The notes: generated by a model not told the origin, from the sequence alone. Counted from the first letter of the stretch, positions 1-8,828 are shown. The stretch is 64,000 nt of DNA from Candidatus Gastranaerophilales bacterium (GCA_944324485.1 CALUWM010000008.1:1-64000), one strand, 5' to 3'. Numbers and translations are program-made.

Positions 1-1
1 G

Positions 2-74
2 TACCCCCAAGCGAATTCGAATCGCTGTCTACACCGTGAAAGGGTGTTGTCCTAGGCCTCTAGACGATGGGGGC
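2..74 (-). tRNA. tRNA-Glu (UUC anticodon)
   Basis: The minus strand folds as a full cloverleaf. The 7-bp acceptor stem starts GCCCCCA and ends TGGGGGT, closing with a G-U pair. The anticodon loop is CTTTCAC (anticodon TTC) and the T-loop is TTCGAAT in a 5-bp stem. The D-arm begins GTCTAG, typical of tRNA-Glu. The discriminator base is A at position 2. Only one base lies beyond it, so it is not visible whether CCA is encoded. The 5' end is 7 bases after the stop codon of the preceding minus-strand gene, so the two may be co-transcribed. Confidence 0.96.
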
Positions 75-81
75 ATGAGAC

Positions 82-681
82 TTATTTCTTTTCGCCATAT
101 ACAAACAAGCCAATAATATCATTCAATTTATTTAATTGTTTTTGATAACTTGCTGCTTGTTTTTCCAATGTGCGAATATTGCTTTTATATTCTTGGATTG
201 TATAATTACAATCTTTTATTGAGCTATTCAAACAATCTCTAACCCTTTGTGCATCTTGAAGAACGGTTTTCATTGGAATACCCAAAGCTTCAATTGTTTG
301 CCTTATTATTTGTGCACCAGTTTGTCTTGGAACACCGGTTGGTAATTGTGAAATTAGTCTTTTTAAAACATTGATGTTGTTTGGCATTTCAAATTCTTCA
401 ACATCTTCTTCGTTTTCAATTGACAATTTCAAATCCGGATTTGGAACAACTTCTTCATCTTTGACCGTAAAGACAGGTTGATAATCTTTTGCACTTCCTC
501 CGAAATCAAAAGAACTTTCAGAAGCAGTATCTTCAAGACCATCAAGTGATAATTCATCATTATCATCAAAGCCGTCCATTGGATTTTCAGAATTTAATTC
601 TGTTGTTTCTTCAAAGTCCTGTTGCTTAAGTGCATCTACTATTTTTTTACCCATATTTTTTGGTAATTCTCTATCTTGCAT
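82..681 (-). CDS. Acidic hypothetical protein with C-terminal coiled coil (199 aa)
   Basis: I do not recognise this protein. The first 75 residues or so are strongly acidic and low in complexity (many D, E, N, S), probably disordered. The middle (about 95-140) looks helical. Residues 150-195 have heptad-like spacing and suggest a coiled coil. There is no signal peptide or membrane segment, so it is probably cytoplasmic. An AAGGAG ribosome site about 8 bases upstream supports the ATG at 681. It lies between tRNA-Gln and tRNA-Glu with another small unknown gene, all on the minus strand. The acidic head plus coiled-coil tail would suit a scaffold or adaptor, but that is a guess. Confidence 0.7.
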   Translation of the reverse strand: MQDRELPKNMGKKIVDALKQQDFEETTELNSENPMDGFDDNDELSLDGLEDTASESSFDFGGSAKDYQPVFTVKDEEVVPNPDLKLSIENEEDVEEFEMPNNINVLKRLISQLPTGVPRQTGAQIIRQTIEALGIPMKTVLQDAQRVRDCLNSSIKDCNYTIQEYKSNIRTLEKQAASYQKQLNKLNDIIGLFVYGEKK

Positions 682-815
682 TTAGCAACTCCTTCTATGT
701 TCACTTCAGAATAACTCTGTAAGTATATATAACCAAAAAAAAATCTGTTTGTCAAACGCATTATTTGGTTTTTCTTAAAAAAAATTAATATCGAGTGTAA
801 TTTATACGATTATAT

Positions 816-1115
816 CTAAATTACATCATCTAAAGACTTAAAATCATCAACTTCAAAATCATCGCCAATTAAATCTATTTCTTCATAAAAGTGCTCTAAA
901 TCAATATTTTCATAAATTAAAGCAATCAAGTTAGGATTTTTATATAATTCGTTTCTCCATTTATGAATTAACTTTGAAGCGTATTTTTTATCAGAACTTT
1001 CTTTATTTAAAATTTCTTTTGCCTTTTTTCCATTAGCATAAGCCAAAAGAGCCCTTCTTTTAAAAGGCTTTGAAAAATGAATTCTTGTATTCTCTTTTAG
1101 GTCAGTTTTATTCAT
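816..1115 (-). CDS. Small hypothetical protein with possible helix-turn-helix (99 aa)
   Basis: A basic N-terminal half is followed by a very acidic C-terminal tail rich in D and E. Residues 15-55 (FKRRALLAYANGKKAKEIL, then a K/W-rich helix containing HKWRNEL) loosely resemble the helix-turn-helix of transposase OrfA or homeodomain-like proteins. No catalytic transposase domain or inverted repeats are present, so it is not an insertion sequence. It starts 16 bases downstream of tRNA-Gln in the same orientation and may be read from the tRNA transcript. The ribosome site is weak, and it ends in TAG. Function is unknown; a DNA-binding role is only suggested by the helix pattern. Confidence 0.6.
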   Translation of the reverse strand: MNKTDLKENTRIHFSKPFKRRALLAYANGKKAKEILNKESSDKKYASKLIHKWRNELYKNPNLIALIYENIDLEHFYEEIDLIGDDFEVDDFKSLDDVI

Positions 1116-1131
1116 TAATTACACCGAAAAA

Positions 1132-1202
1132 CTCCCGAAGATGGATTCGAACCACCGTTAGAAGAGCCAGAATCTTCTGTCCTGCCGCTAGACGATTCGG
1201 GA
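1132..1202 (-). tRNA. tRNA-Gln (CUG anticodon)
   Basis: The minus strand folds with acceptor stem TCCCGAA/TTCGGGA, anticodon stem GAAGA/TCTTC, loop TTCTGGC (anticodon CTG, reading CAG) and T-arm GGTGG-TTCGAAT-CCATC. The discriminator is G and CCA is not encoded. The D-arm (GTCTAG...AGGACA) is of the tRNA-Glu type and nearly identical to that of the tRNA-Glu at 2-74. This suits a tRNA charged first with glutamate and then amidated, but the sequence alone does not prove that route. Confidence 0.92.
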
Positions 1203-1256
1203 TTATTTTATAATTATACAATATTATTTTACAAATTATCAATATGAATTGTCCAA

Positions 1257-1694
1257 TTGTTCAATTTAAAAATCAAAATATTTATAAATAATTACTGTAT
1301 GCTAAATATAAACTATAATTGGTATAATACACTTATCAAATCAAGTCTTACTCCTTCTGGTGGCATCTTTAGGATAGTATGGACAATAATTTATTTAACC
1401 GTTATTGCATCATTTATATTTTTTATATCAGACGGTATAAGAAAAGAAAAAGCTCTTGCGATTTTTGTATTCTTAATTCAAATTTCGCTTAATTTTTTAT
1501 GGACACCAATATTTTTTGTCGCTCACAATGTAAATCTGGCATTCATTATAATATTTTTGTTGACTTTAACATTGATTTTAAATATTTTTCTTTTTTAGAA
1601 ACATTCAAGAATTTCTGCCTATCTTTTAATACCGTACTTAATTTGGGTAATTTTTGCAGGCTATCTAAATTACATAATTATAAAATCAAACTAA
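1257..1694 (+). pseudogene. TspO/MBR family protein, truncated and interrupted by an amber codon
   Basis: The reading frame encodes most of a TspO/tryptophan-rich sensory protein, a small five-helix membrane protein that binds porphyrins and sterols. The typical WYN.L.KSSLTPSG..F..VWTIIY segment is followed by LNFLWTPIFF. The frame then meets TAG at 1596-1598 and continues, still in frame, with a good TspO last helix (SAYLLIPYLIWVIFAGYLNY) to TAA at 1692. The first transmembrane helix is absent upstream in all frames, and no ribosome site is visible. Missing helix 1 plus a nonsense codon point to a decayed gene. TAG is used as a normal stop elsewhere in the window (clpX, flagellin 1), so general recoding is unlikely. 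Confidence 0.8.
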
Positions 1695-1720
1695 AAAGCA
1701 CCGGAAATCCGGTGCTTTTT
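1695..1720. terminator. Bidirectional intrinsic terminator
   Basis: A perfect 8-bp GC-rich stem (AGCACCGG/CCGGTGCT, 1697-1704 and 1709-1716) with a 4-base loop has A-runs before it and T-runs after it. It can terminate both the plus-strand TspO remnant and the convergent minus-strand acetate-CoA ligase gene. Confidence 0.85.
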
Positions 1721-1735
1721 ATAAAACAATATAGT

Positions 1736-3895
1736 CTATTTACAGCATCCAAAACAACCTGAGCAAGTGCATCCACCAAGCTTGTCCATAGCTTCTTCAA
1801 GACGTACCTTAATACGACCGTCAACCGCAATGCCTTCTCCTGTTTTTTCGGAAATTAATAAAGGATTGATATCTAATTCATCTATAAAAGGATAATCAGA
1901 AACCAGTTGAGATAACCTTAACAACGTTTCCTGTATTTGATTCATTTGAGCAGGAGTTGTTCCTCTTGCGCCTTCTAATAATTTATACGCTTTTACAGAT
2001 TTAATCATTTCAGATGCGTCTATGTCTGTTAAAGGTGCAATTCTAAATGTTACATCTTTCATAACTTCAATAAATACACCGCCAAGACCAAACATCATCA
2101 TTGGACCATATTGTGGGTCTGTTGCAATACCGCAAACCATTTCACGATTGCCCTTGACCATTTCTTGAATAATCACGCCTTCAAGTCCGTCAATCAAACC
2201 TTTTTCTGTAAGTTTTGCAATCAAATCATTGTATTCTGCTCTAAGTTGTTCTTCTGATTGAATATTTACTCTTACTCCGCCTACATCTGTTTTATGCGAA
2301 GTAGTTTTAGAAGTCATTTTCATTACAACAGGATAACCGATTGAATTGCCCACTTTTACAACTTCATCAATATTTGTTGCAAAACCTGACTTACAAACCC
2401 TAATACCATAAGCATCCAACACGTCAATAGATTCACGAGTTGTTAATTGAGCTCTACCTTCAGAAATTGATTGTTTTATAATAGCCTCTGCGCGAGCTCT
2501 GTCAACGTTATAATTAGGAATTTTTCCTTCAGGACGATTTTGCCACAATCTCTGTTGATTTAATCTGTGCAATCCTTCTGCAGCTTCTTCAGCATACATA
2601 AAGAATGGCATATTAACCTTCATATCAGACAATTTAGAGAAAAATTCCGATTTTGTCATAAATACGCCAATTATCGGTTTTGTAGGATTCTTAGCTTTAA
2701 TTTCCATCAAAGCTTGCGCTACATCTATATCTTTTAATCCCAAGAAAGGAAGATAAATAGTAATAACCATATCAACATTTTCATCAGCTAAAACAGTTTC
2801 CAATGTTTGTTTATAGTGTTCAATCGGAGCAGAAGCAATCATATCAATAGGATTTTTAACAGAAGCAGCAGAAGGTAAAAAGCTTCTTAATTTTTCTTTT
2901 GTTTCATCTGTTATTTTAGCCATTTGCAAACCATACTCACAAATTGCATCAGTTGCCATAATACCGGGACCACCCGAATTTGTAATTATAGCAACTCTGT
3001 CGCCTTTTGGAATTGGACAAGAAGCAAAAACTTTAGCTGTTGAAAATAAATTCTTTAAAGAATATTCTCTTATAACCCCAGATTGAGCCAATAAAGCATT
3101 AGCAGCCTTATCTGCACCAGCCAATGAACCGGTGTGTGAAGAAGCTGCGGAAGCACCTGCTGCTGAACGACCGGCTTTAAGAGCAAGAATTGGTTTTTTC
3201 TTTGAAATTCTTGAAGCTAATTTTCTAAAATTAGCAGGATTTTGAATTGATTCCATATATAGCAAGATTTGCTCAACATCATCTTCATTTTCCCAATACT
3301 CAAGGGCAGTTTCAGCATTAACATCTGCTTGATTACCGATTGAAATAAATTGAGCAAAGCCTAAATTTAAATCTTTTAAAATGTTTAATATACCGCCACC
3401 TAGGGCACCTGATTGAGAAACAAAACCTATATTTCCGCGTTCAGGCAATGACTCTGCAAAACATCCATCCATTCTAATTTCAGGGTGAGTATTTACTACG
3501 CCAAGACAATTAGGACCAACGCATCTCATGCCGTATTCTCTGATTTTTGAAAGTAATTCACTTTCAAGCTTAGCACCTTCTGCACCTGTTTCTTTAAATC
3601 CGGCAGTAATTATACATAAGCCTTTTATTCCTTTTTGGTGGCATTGATCAACAGTAGATAAAACAAATTTAGCATTTACAACAATAATAGCCAAATCAAT
3701 TTCATCAGGAATTTCAAGAACACTTGTGTATGCTTGCAAACCTTCAATAATTCCACCTTTTGGATTAACCGGATAAATTTTTCCGTTAAATTTATACTCT
3801 TGAAGTCTTTTCATAATATCGGAACCAATTGTATGTTCCTTTGTAGATGCACCGATAACAGCAATGGTTTTCGGTTTCATAATTTTGTTTAACAT
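1736..3895 (-). CDS. Acetate-CoA ligase (ADP-forming), fused alpha-beta subunits
   Basis: This 719-residue NDP-forming acyl-CoA synthetase converts acetyl-CoA, ADP and phosphate to acetate, CoA and ATP, which yields energy in fermenters. Residues 1-130 are the CoA-binding Rossmann domain (IAVIGAS near the start). The ligase domain follows, with GPNCLG near 128 and the phospho-histidine loop SHTGSLAG near 258. An ATP-grasp domain covers about 480-700 (GYPVVMKM, DINPLL). An AAAGGAT ribosome site favours the ATG at 3895. The last 11 residues (CTCSGCFGCCK) hold five cysteines, which I do not recall for this family. Substrate could be another acyl-CoA. It precedes a radical SAM gene going the opposite way in operon order and ends at a shared terminator. 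Confidence 0.93.
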   Translation of the reverse strand: MLNKIMKPKTIAVIGASTKEHTIGSDIMKRLQEYKFNGKIYPVNPKGGIIEGLQAYTSVLEIPDEIDLAIIVVNAKFVLSTVDQCHQKGIKGLCIITAGFKETGAEGAKLESELLSKIREYGMRCVGPNCLGVVNTHPEIRMDGCFAESLPERGNIGFVSQSGALGGGILNILKDLNLGFAQFISIGNQADVNAETALEYWENEDDVEQILLYMESIQNPANFRKLASRISKKKPILALKAGRSAAGASAASSHTGSLAGADKAANALLAQSGVIREYSLKNLFSTAKVFASCPIPKGDRVAIITNSGGPGIMATDAICEYGLQMAKITDETKEKLRSFLPSAASVKNPIDMIASAPIEHYKQTLETVLADENVDMVITIYLPFLGLKDIDVAQALMEIKAKNPTKPIIGVFMTKSEFFSKLSDMKVNMPFFMYAEEAAEGLHRLNQQRLWQNRPEGKIPNYNVDRARAEAIIKQSISEGRAQLTTRESIDVLDAYGIRVCKSGFATNIDEVVKVGNSIGYPVVMKMTSKTTSHKTDVGGVRVNIQSEEQLRAEYNDLIAKLTEKGLIDGLEGVIIQEMVKGNREMVCGIATDPQYGPMMMFGLGGVFIEVMKDVTFRIAPLTDIDASEMIKSVKAYKLLEGARGTTPAQMNQIQETLLRLSQLVSDYPFIDELDINPLLISEKTGEGIAVDGRIKVRLEEAMDKLGGCTCSGCFGCCK

Positions 3896-3919
3896 TTTTT
3901 ATCCTTTCATCTTTTATTT

Positions 3920-4555
3920 TTAATATCCACTTGGAATAAAATCTCTTGCTCTAAACTTTGCACCCAAAGACTTTGCTATAACTTCACATCGTTCTTTATC
4001 AACCGGATAATTCGGTACGTTTACAACTATTGAAGCTATGGTATGTATTTTTTCTTCTACGCAAGCTCTTATAAAACGCTTTACTTCTTCATAAGCATTT
4101 TCAATTTTAGGATTTGAGATTTTATTGTAAACTTCTTCATTTTGAGCATTTAAACTAACAGAAATAGTATCTACATAAGGAGCAAGCTCAAGCACCACAT
4201 TTCTTTTATGAATAGCATTAGCATGCCCGTTTGTATTTATCCTTATTTTTAAATTTAAAAAATTTTCTTTAAGATACCTTGATATTTTTACTACTTCATC
4301 AACTCTAATTAAGGGCTCACCATAACCACAAAAGACTATTTCACCACTTTTTTGGACTTTATCTTTTTTAAGTTCGATTTGATTAATAACACTTTCTGCC
4401 GTTATATTATCCTTATCAAGCCAAAGTTTAGCACCTTGTACGTCTTCTTTTTGATCTCTGACGCAAAAAACACATGCGTTTGTGCATGCGTTTGTCATAT
4501 TTATATATGGCTTGTCATCCAAAAAATATAAAAGATTTTCATTTACTTCTACCAT
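3920..4555 (-). CDS. Radical SAM protein, TatD-associated type (211 aa)
   Basis: The 4Fe-4S/SAM motif CTNACVFC (CxxxCxxC) lies at about residues 23-30, followed by FCGYGEPLIR, the SAM-binding GGE-like strand. Length and N-terminus resemble the small TatD-linked radical SAM family, whose substrate is not known to me. No TatD gene lies in this window. It is 24 bases upstream of the acetate-CoA ligase gene on the same strand, so the two are probably co-transcribed. Cytoplasmic. An anaerobic activase-like role is possible but unsupported; no glycyl-radical activase signature beyond the cluster motif is evident. Confidence 0.85.
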   Translation of the reverse strand: MVEVNENLLYFLDDKPYINMTNACTNACVFCVRDQKEDVQGAKLWLDKDNITAESVINQIELKKDKVQKSGEIVFCGYGEPLIRVDEVVKISRYLKENFLNLKIRINTNGHANAIHKRNVVLELAPYVDTISVSLNAQNEEVYNKISNPKIENAYEEVKRFIRACVEEKIHTIASIVVNVPNYPVDKERCEVIAKSLGAKFRARDFIPSGY

Positions 4556-4598
4556 AATTTTATTCTAACTCAACAATAATCTAAAACAAGAATTAAAA

Positions 4599-4895
4599 TT
4601 AAAAAACAGGTAACATCATAGAATTATTTGGTCTTGTAACATAATCAAGGGCTCTTTGATGATTAATCTCCCTTGTGTCCAGCTTCACTTTAGGCTTTTG
4701 GTTTTTATCAGCTTCCATAAGAGCTTTTTCAACTTTTTCAGTTTTTTTCATTTTAGATGTATTAATTAAATTACTATTATCCTCAACATAATTAATCGAA
4801 GTTATAGGCGTATCAAGCAAAAGGGGGGTTTCTTCTCTTGCAAAGACATTTTGTAAAAATAAAAAGAAAGATAAAAAAACTAAAATCTTTTTCAT
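4599..4895 (-). CDS. Small secreted hypothetical protein (98 aa)
   Basis: The N-terminus MKKILVFLSFFLFLQNVFA is a clear Sec signal peptide, cleaved near residue 19. The mature part, about 79 residues, is polar and lysine-rich with no recognised domain. I place the start at the ATG at 4895, with AGG 8 bases upstream, instead of the GTG three codons earlier that overlaps that ribosome site. It sits between the radical SAM gene and tsaC, all on the minus strand with short gaps. Function unknown. Confidence 0.7.
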   Translation of the reverse strand: MKKILVFLSFFLFLQNVFAREETPLLLDTPITSINYVEDNSNLINTSKMKKTEKVEKALMEADKNQKPKVKLDTREINHQRALDYVTRPNNSMMLPVF

Positions 4896-4915
4896 AAATA
4901 ACACCTATTTTATTG

Positions 4916-5473
4916 CTATATACTTATTTTAACTGCACCATTTCTTAAAATCTTATATTCTTTTTCTTCACATAAAATGACAGTTGAAGGGATATTGTCA
5001 TTTTCAAAATCATCATTTGGTTTAATAATTGTTGCCACAGATGAAAATTTTACCTTTGCCTCGTTATAATTTCTAACAGGAGGTTCTGATGAAATATTAC
5101 AAGATGTTGTTGCTAAAACCCCGCCTTTAATTTTTTTTGTTAAGTCAATAAAATCTGCATCATTTGGAATTCTTATACCAACTGTTTCAAGAGGTGTAAC
5201 CAAGTCTGAACATAAATCTGATTTTTTAAAAATTAACGTTAAACCACCGGGCAAATATTTCTCAATTAATTCATAAGCATAATGAGGCACATCTTTAATA
5301 TAACCTTTTAAAGGCTCAAAACCGTAGCTCATTAAAATTAATGGTTTTTTTGTATCTCTTTTTTTAATTTCATATATTTTTCTAATTGCATTATCATCAT
5401 CCGGCAAAGCACCAAAACCCCAGACTGTATCGGTTTTAAAAGCAATAACTTCGCCATTTTTGATATTTAACAT
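4916..5473 (-). CDS. tsaC: L-threonylcarbamoyladenylate synthase (Sua5/YrdC family)
   Basis: This YrdC-domain protein of 185 residues has the family start: a lysine-threonine-aspartate signature FKTDTVWGFGA near residue 12, then KKRDTKKPLILM. It makes threonylcarbamoyl-AMP from threonine, bicarbonate and ATP for the t6A37 modification of ANN-decoding tRNAs. It is the single-domain form, without the extra Sua5 C-terminal domain. Its start overlaps the end of murJ by 7 bases, so the two are translationally coupled. Cytoplasmic. Confidence 0.93.
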   Translation of the reverse strand: MLNIKNGEVIAFKTDTVWGFGALPDDDNAIRKIYEIKKRDTKKPLILMSYGFEPLKGYIKDVPHYAYELIEKYLPGGLTLIFKKSDLCSDLVTPLETVGIRIPNDADFIDLTKKIKGGVLATTSCNISSEPPVRNYNEAKVKFSSVATIIKPNDDFENDNIPSTVILCEEKEYKILRNGAVKISI

Positions 5474-7077
5474 TTCTTACCTTTCAAAAACTTTGCTTTT
5501 AATTTATCTTTTAAGTCCTCTAAATATTCAACTCTTAATATATGAGCAAATGTAGCATAAATTCCTGCCATTACAAAAAATACAAAAATTACCCTAATGA
5601 TTTTAGTTATAAAATTCAAAGATATTATTTTTCCAATACCAAAATTAACCAAAAATCCAACACAAAAAGCAATAAAAGCACATAAAAGAATTTTTAAAAT
5701 CTGTTTTAAAAAGGCTCTATACCCGATTGAAATTTTCTTCCTTATCAAAAAAGCAAGAAGTGTTCCATTTATCAATGTTATAATTGCAGTCGAAAGAGCT
5801 ATACCATTTATTCCAAGCGGTCCGACCAAAAGAGAGTTAAAAATTAATTTTAAAGCTATTGAACCTATTGCAATATAAAAAGGTGTTTTTGAATCGTTAA
5901 ACGAATAATATAGTCGCGTAATTGAATCACGAAACATATAAGGAATTATAGATAAAGAAATAAAGAATAAAACCTCTGTTACCATTAAAGTTGCACTATG
6001 AGAAAAGGCACCTCTTTCAAGAGCAATAGAAATTAAGTCTTGACCTGAAACAAAAATAAAAATCATCATAAAAGTACCGGCCAAAATCAAAGATCCAACA
6101 CCTTTATTAAAATAATATCTAACCTCGTCAAATTTCTTTTGAGCAACAAGTCTTGAAAATAAAGGAAACAAAGGAACCAAAAGTGCCGATAACATCAATC
6201 CAACCGGAAATTGAAAAATACGATTGGCATACCCATATGCAGTCCATTGACCTGCCTGCAAACCGGAAGCAAAGAAAATATCAACATATATACCAATTTG
6301 CCCTATTGTAGAAGACAAAAAAGCCGGCATTAAAAGCTCTAAAATTTCATTAAAATTTTTATTTTTAAAAAAATCAAAAGCAGGTCTAAAAGTATATCCC
6401 AATTTAATAACAACAGGAGTTTGCATCAACAACTGTAATATAGCCCCTATTGTTGTTCCAATCGCCAAATAAAATCCCGTGTCATCGCCTTTTGAAAATA
6501 TTAAAGTTAAAATAATTCCAAAAGAAAGCATTGATGGCGCAATATTAGGAAGTAAAAATTTATTATATGTAACTAATATGCCGTAATATAAACCCAAAAG
6601 CGCTCCGACAACAATAACCGGAGACATAATTTTAAGATGATATGCAGCTAAATTCATTAATTCTGGTGTTGCTTGAGAAATTATAACGTTCATTACCTGT
6701 TTTGGAAAGAAAAAACAAATGGTAGCAATTGAACCAAAAATCAATATTGAAAATGTTTCAAAAGTATTGAATAATCTTTTAATTTCTGCATCTGGTTTTT
6801 GATTAAAATTTTTAATTATTTTTGAAAAAACACTAACTGTTGCACTATGAAAAGGACCACCCATACCACCTAAAATAACAATAGCCAAAGCAGGAATTTG
6901 ATAAGCATAAAAATAAGCATCTGAAACTATGCTTGCACCATAATAATTTGCAACAATCACGTCTCTTAAAAATCCTGCTATTTTAGATAATAAAATTACA
7001 ACAACAATAAGCCCTGCACTTTTTAAAAGCCCTGTTGAATTTGCCGAATCATGGGTTATATGTTCACCTTCTTGCAT
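5467..7077 (-). CDS. murJ: Lipid II flippase MurJ (MviN family)
   Basis: A polytopic membrane protein of 536 residues with about 14 hydrophobic helices and the MviN/MurJ start (SAGLIVVVILLSKIAGFLRDVIVANYYG). It moves lipid II across the cytoplasmic membrane for peptidoglycan synthesis; in some phyla relatives move other polyprenyl-linked precursors. Its ATG shares one base with the stop codon of the spoIID-like gene (TAATG), and its end overlaps tsaC, so all three form one operon. The SpoIID neighbour supports a cell-wall role. Confidence 0.93.
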   Translation of the reverse strand: MQEGEHITHDSANSTGLLKSAGLIVVVILLSKIAGFLRDVIVANYYGASIVSDAYFYAYQIPALAIVILGGMGGPFHSATVSVFSKIIKNFNQKPDAEIKRLFNTFETFSILIFGSIATICFFFPKQVMNVIISQATPELMNLAAYHLKIMSPVIVVGALLGLYYGILVTYNKFLLPNIAPSMLSFGIILTLIFSKGDDTGFYLAIGTTIGAILQLLMQTPVVIKLGYTFRPAFDFFKNKNFNEILELLMPAFLSSTIGQIGIYVDIFFASGLQAGQWTAYGYANRIFQFPVGLMLSALLVPLFPLFSRLVAQKKFDEVRYYFNKGVGSLILAGTFMMIFIFVSGQDLISIALERGAFSHSATLMVTEVLFFISLSIIPYMFRDSITRLYYSFNDSKTPFYIAIGSIALKLIFNSLLVGPLGINGIALSTAIITLINGTLLAFLIRKKISIGYRAFLKQILKILLCAFIAFCVGFLVNFGIGKIISLNFITKIIRVIFVFFVMAGIYATFAHILRVEYLEDLKDKLKAKFLKGKKC

Positions 7078-8759
7078 TAATTAAATTCCACTCTATAAAT
7101 TACATATTTACCTTTATTTTCACGAGTCAAGGGAGCAAAATTAATAGTATTAATACCGTCTTTTAAATATTGAGTTATATTGATTTTAACAACCTTATTT
7201 CCCGCAATTTCACGTGTTTCACTAAAATCTAAATCATTAATCTTAAAAGGAAATTCGCTCACGCCCTTATGATTATTAACGTACAAATATGCATTTTTAA
7301 AAGAATTTCTATCAAAATAAAATTCTGTTTTATACCACACATTATATTCATTATATAAAACAGTTAAAGGATGGGTTGATATGTTTATATCAGTATAATA
7401 ATGCTTTAAAATTTCTGGATACCTTTTACCTGCTTTTGCAAGATTATAAGCACCAAATTGGCTCATTCCAACACCATGCCCAAACCCACCACCAATAAAT
7501 TTAAAGGTTTGAGGATATTTCTCGTCATCAAATGAACCAAAAATACCAATCAATCCTGTTTCTTTTTCTAAATTACCCGCTTTTGTTTCACCGCTGGTTT
7601 CAACAAAAAAGTTTGCACTGGGAAGCATTGCATTGTTTTTCTTTAAAACTCTTCTAATTCCAAGTTCTTTTTTAACTCGATAAGTTCCTGTTTTTGAAAC
7701 TATTTCAAGTTCGGTAATTTTTCCTGATTGAGTTCTTTTTATCGGCTTGATTTCCTTTAAACCTTCTATTTTTATGTCTCCATCATAAGTTGGACTTACA
7801 AGTCCGGCTTTTGACTGTTGTTGAAGTGTTGTATGTAATATATTTTCAAGCTCCTCACGAGTAAATTCAAAATTCCAACGATATTTTGGAGAATTTACAT
7901 CAATACCACCTTCAAGAGAAGAATAAAATCTTCTAACATCCTCTTCTGTTTTTAAAGGCTTTTGTCCTTGTTTATCATATCTTGCTTTTAAATAAGGATG
8001 ATTATTTGAAGGCGTACCATTTCCAAAAACATCATCCCAATCATCAGTTATACCGGCGGACGTTGAAAAATACTGAGCCATAATGGGATGTTCCTGATAA
8101 AGAGCATATATACCAGCAGTCTCATAAACTGCTTTATCCGAAATATCTCTATATGAATTCACTCCGTAATATACCTGAGCGGCAGTAGAATCAACCAAAT
8201 CATAATTAGCGCTCATATTAGCATTAGTTGCATAATTTCTTGCAGCAACCGCTTGAGCTTTAAGAGCTTCCAATCCAAAAGAAACTGGCATTTCATTAGA
8301 AACTACGCCTCTAAGATAATTTTGCATGTCGATTACATTTATCAAATTAAAAGAAAGATTATTTTTAGAATTTTTAATTTCAATCATCCCTTTATATTTT
8401 GCAGGTGTACCTTTTTTATTTAAATCCAAAACTTCAATTTCAGAATTTGAACTAAATAACAAAGGCTCTGTTAATTTTTCATATTTCAAATCACCGTCTA
8501 CATATATATTATATAAAGAGTCTTTTATTCTAATTTCAATAACTTTCTGCGCTTCAACCGTTCCTATTTGAGCATTGGAGCCAATCTGAGACATGCTTAT
8601 TATAGAAATGGGACTTTCAGATAAAATTCTTACATTTGTATATTCAAAGCTGCTTTTATTAGAAAGCGCAACCCTTATTACCTTTTTTTCGGATGCCGAA
8701 AAAACAGGATTGATAAAAAATAAACTTAAAATCAATAAAAATAAAAACTTAATTCTCAT
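7077..8759 (-). CDS. SpoIID/LytB domain protein (peptidoglycan amidase-enhancer family)
   Basis: About 560 residues. The chosen start at 8759 gives the signal peptide MRIKFLFLLILSLFFINPVFS; a longer frame upstream adds only unlikely residues overlapping the divergent MFS gene. The SpoIID core includes NYLRGVVSNEMP near 145, LKAQAVAARNYA near 165 and FVGHGVGMSQFGA-like GFGHGVGMSQFGAY near 430. SpoIID proteins are lytic enzymes acting on denuded glycan or enhancers of amidases. This organism shows no other sporulation genes here, so a general wall-remodelling role is likelier. C-terminal residues 470-560 are a beta-rich unknown region. Confidence 0.88.
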   Translation of the reverse strand: MRIKFLFLLILSLFFINPVFSASEKKVIRVALSNKSSFEYTNVRILSESPISIISMSQIGSNAQIGTVEAQKVIEIRIKDSLYNIYVDGDLKYEKLTEPLLFSSNSEIEVLDLNKKGTPAKYKGMIEIKNSKNNLSFNLINVIDMQNYLRGVVSNEMPVSFGLEALKAQAVAARNYATNANMSANYDLVDSTAAQVYYGVNSYRDISDKAVYETAGIYALYQEHPIMAQYFSTSAGITDDWDDVFGNGTPSNNHPYLKARYDKQGQKPLKTEEDVRRFYSSLEGGIDVNSPKYRWNFEFTREELENILHTTLQQQSKAGLVSPTYDGDIKIEGLKEIKPIKRTQSGKITELEIVSKTGTYRVKKELGIRRVLKKNNAMLPSANFFVETSGETKAGNLEKETGLIGIFGSFDDEKYPQTFKFIGGGFGHGVGMSQFGAYNLAKAGKRYPEILKHYYTDINISTHPLTVLYNEYNVWYKTEFYFDRNSFKNAYLYVNNHKGVSEFPFKINDLDFSETREIAGNKVVKINITQYLKDGINTINFAPLTRENKGKYVIYRVEFN

Positions 8760-8828
8760 ATTTACAATTTTACAATTAAAAATTATTAATGTAAAATAAT
8801 TGTGTTTATGACTTTGAGGAGAAACAAG

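Noticed and set aside
816-1115. Insertion sequence OrfA remnant
   Set aside because: No OrfB or catalytic domain, no terminal inverted repeats and no target-site duplication are visible; only a weak helix-turn-helix resemblance.
1132-1202. tRNA-associated integration site for a mobile element
   Set aside because: No integrase gene and no repeat of the tRNA 3' end is seen nearby.
1596-1598. Genome-wide recoding of TAG
   Set aside because: TAG ends clpX, flagellin 1 and the small gene at 816 at the expected places, so it is a normal stop codon here.
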